Shown here one piece after another: positions 51,775 to 52,040 of a stretch of DNA of 52,040 nucleotides. Below the pieces are notes generated by a model, which saw only the letters and a list, made by a program, of their open reading frames with translations, did no database searches and was not told the DNA's origin. Source of the stretch: Competibacteraceae bacterium UBA6584. GTDB taxonomy: Bacteria; Pseudomonadota; Gammaproteobacteria; Competibacterales; Competibacteraceae. Positions within the stretch are counted from its first letter, which is position 1, and the number at the start of each line of letters is the position of its first letter. The stretch covers positions 789 through 52,828 of the forward strand of contig DJIW01000031.1 in assembly GCA_002433805.1 (NCBI GenBank), given 5' to 3'. The translations under genes and the position numbers were made by a program.

Positions 51775-52040
51775 ATGAAGGCCAGCGACAAATATACCGT
51801 CGAAACCATTACGGAAATCCGCACGTGGGCGTCCAATCTGTTTTCCTTCAAGACCACCCGCAGCCAATCCTACCGCTTTATCGCCGGTCAGTTTGCCCGG
51901 CTCGGCGTGGAAGGCGACGGCGGCGAGTTGGTCTGGCGGGCCTATTCGATCTGTTCGGCCCCTTACGACGAGTTTTTGGAGTTCTATTCCATCGTGGTGC
52001 CCGACGGCGCGTTCACCTCGCGGCTGGCCCAATTGCAGAT
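51775..52040 (+). CDS. fpr: Ferredoxin-NADP reductase (5' part)
   Basis: The first 88 residues of a flavin-dependent reductase that exchanges electrons between NADPH and ferredoxin or flavodoxin; the rest lies beyond the window edge. ATG 51775 follows AAGGA at 51761-51765. Visible family features are the FAD-binding stretch FIAGQFARLGVE and RAYSICSAPYDEFLEFYSIV, the latter carrying the RxYS motif, then VVPDGAFTSRL. This matches the bacterial Fpr subclass. It is divergent from the exosortase operon with no evident functional link. Confidence 0.9.
   Translation, partial: MKASDKYTVETITEIRTWASNLFSFKTTRSQSYRFIAGQFARLGVEGDGGELVWRAYSICSAPYDEFLEFYSIVVPDGAFTSRLAQLQ

Overview
The window is GC-rich, densely coding chromosomal DNA of a Gram-negative proteobacterium, most likely a gammaproteobacterium. 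Supporting signs are lipoproteins with lipoboxes, an OmpA-like protein, YejBE and FadD homologues, a polyhydroxyalkanoate-granule family protein, and an exosortase H locus. A Chromatiales/Competibacter-like lineage would fit, but this is only an impression. I see no rRNA, tRNA, CRISPR array, insertion sequence or phage gene. Both ends cut a gene: yejB on the left and fpr on the right.

Layout. 1-6195: the end of a peptide ABC importer (yejB, yejE), a vapBC-type toxin-antitoxin pair with a palindromic operator, and a three-gene ferric-iron ABC importer behind a promoter that overlaps a Fur box. 6388-11254: a long-chain acyl-CoA ligase, a small PHA-granule family protein, and a secreted trypsin-like protease with a duplicated C-terminal domain. 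11716-14499: an unusual ExeA-like AAA ATPase carrying two FHA-like domains. 14480-17896 (minus): PepSY / cytochrome b561 / PepSY / OmpR regulator / sensor kinase. 18127-26342: a small internally duplicated protein, a PmtA-like methyltransferase, phosphate acetyltransferase, a secreted beta-helix protein ending in seven 41-residue repeats, nicotinate phosphoribosyltransferase and an enoyl-CoA hydratase.

26373-33511 (minus) is a tightly coupled metal operon: a copper P-type ATPase, a 26-codon membrane peptide, a small membrane protein, two different sensor kinases and one FixJ-type regulator, with three successive ATGA stop/start overlaps. 33693-38102 (plus) is a partner-switching set: a receiver-PP2C phosphatase, an RsbW-like kinase and a STAS protein. 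It is followed by a receiver with a C-terminal membrane anchor and a coiled-coil protein with an N-terminal membrane anchor. galE and a surface-polysaccharide cluster come next (38329-44203). There one canonical sugar-phosphate transferase sits between two fusion proteins whose transferase-like modules lack the catalytic Asp-Glu pair.

44265-49729: thiopurine methyltransferase, an MFS transporter, and a membrane Ser/Thr kinase coupled to an OmpA-like lipoprotein. 49779-51548 (minus): exosortase H, its associated membrane protein and a Sel1-repeat lipoprotein. The window closes with the start of ferredoxin-NADP reductase. The best candidates for a little-described system are the partner-switching set with its two membrane-anchored companions beside the pseudo-transferase polysaccharide cluster, and the AAA-FHA-FHA protein.
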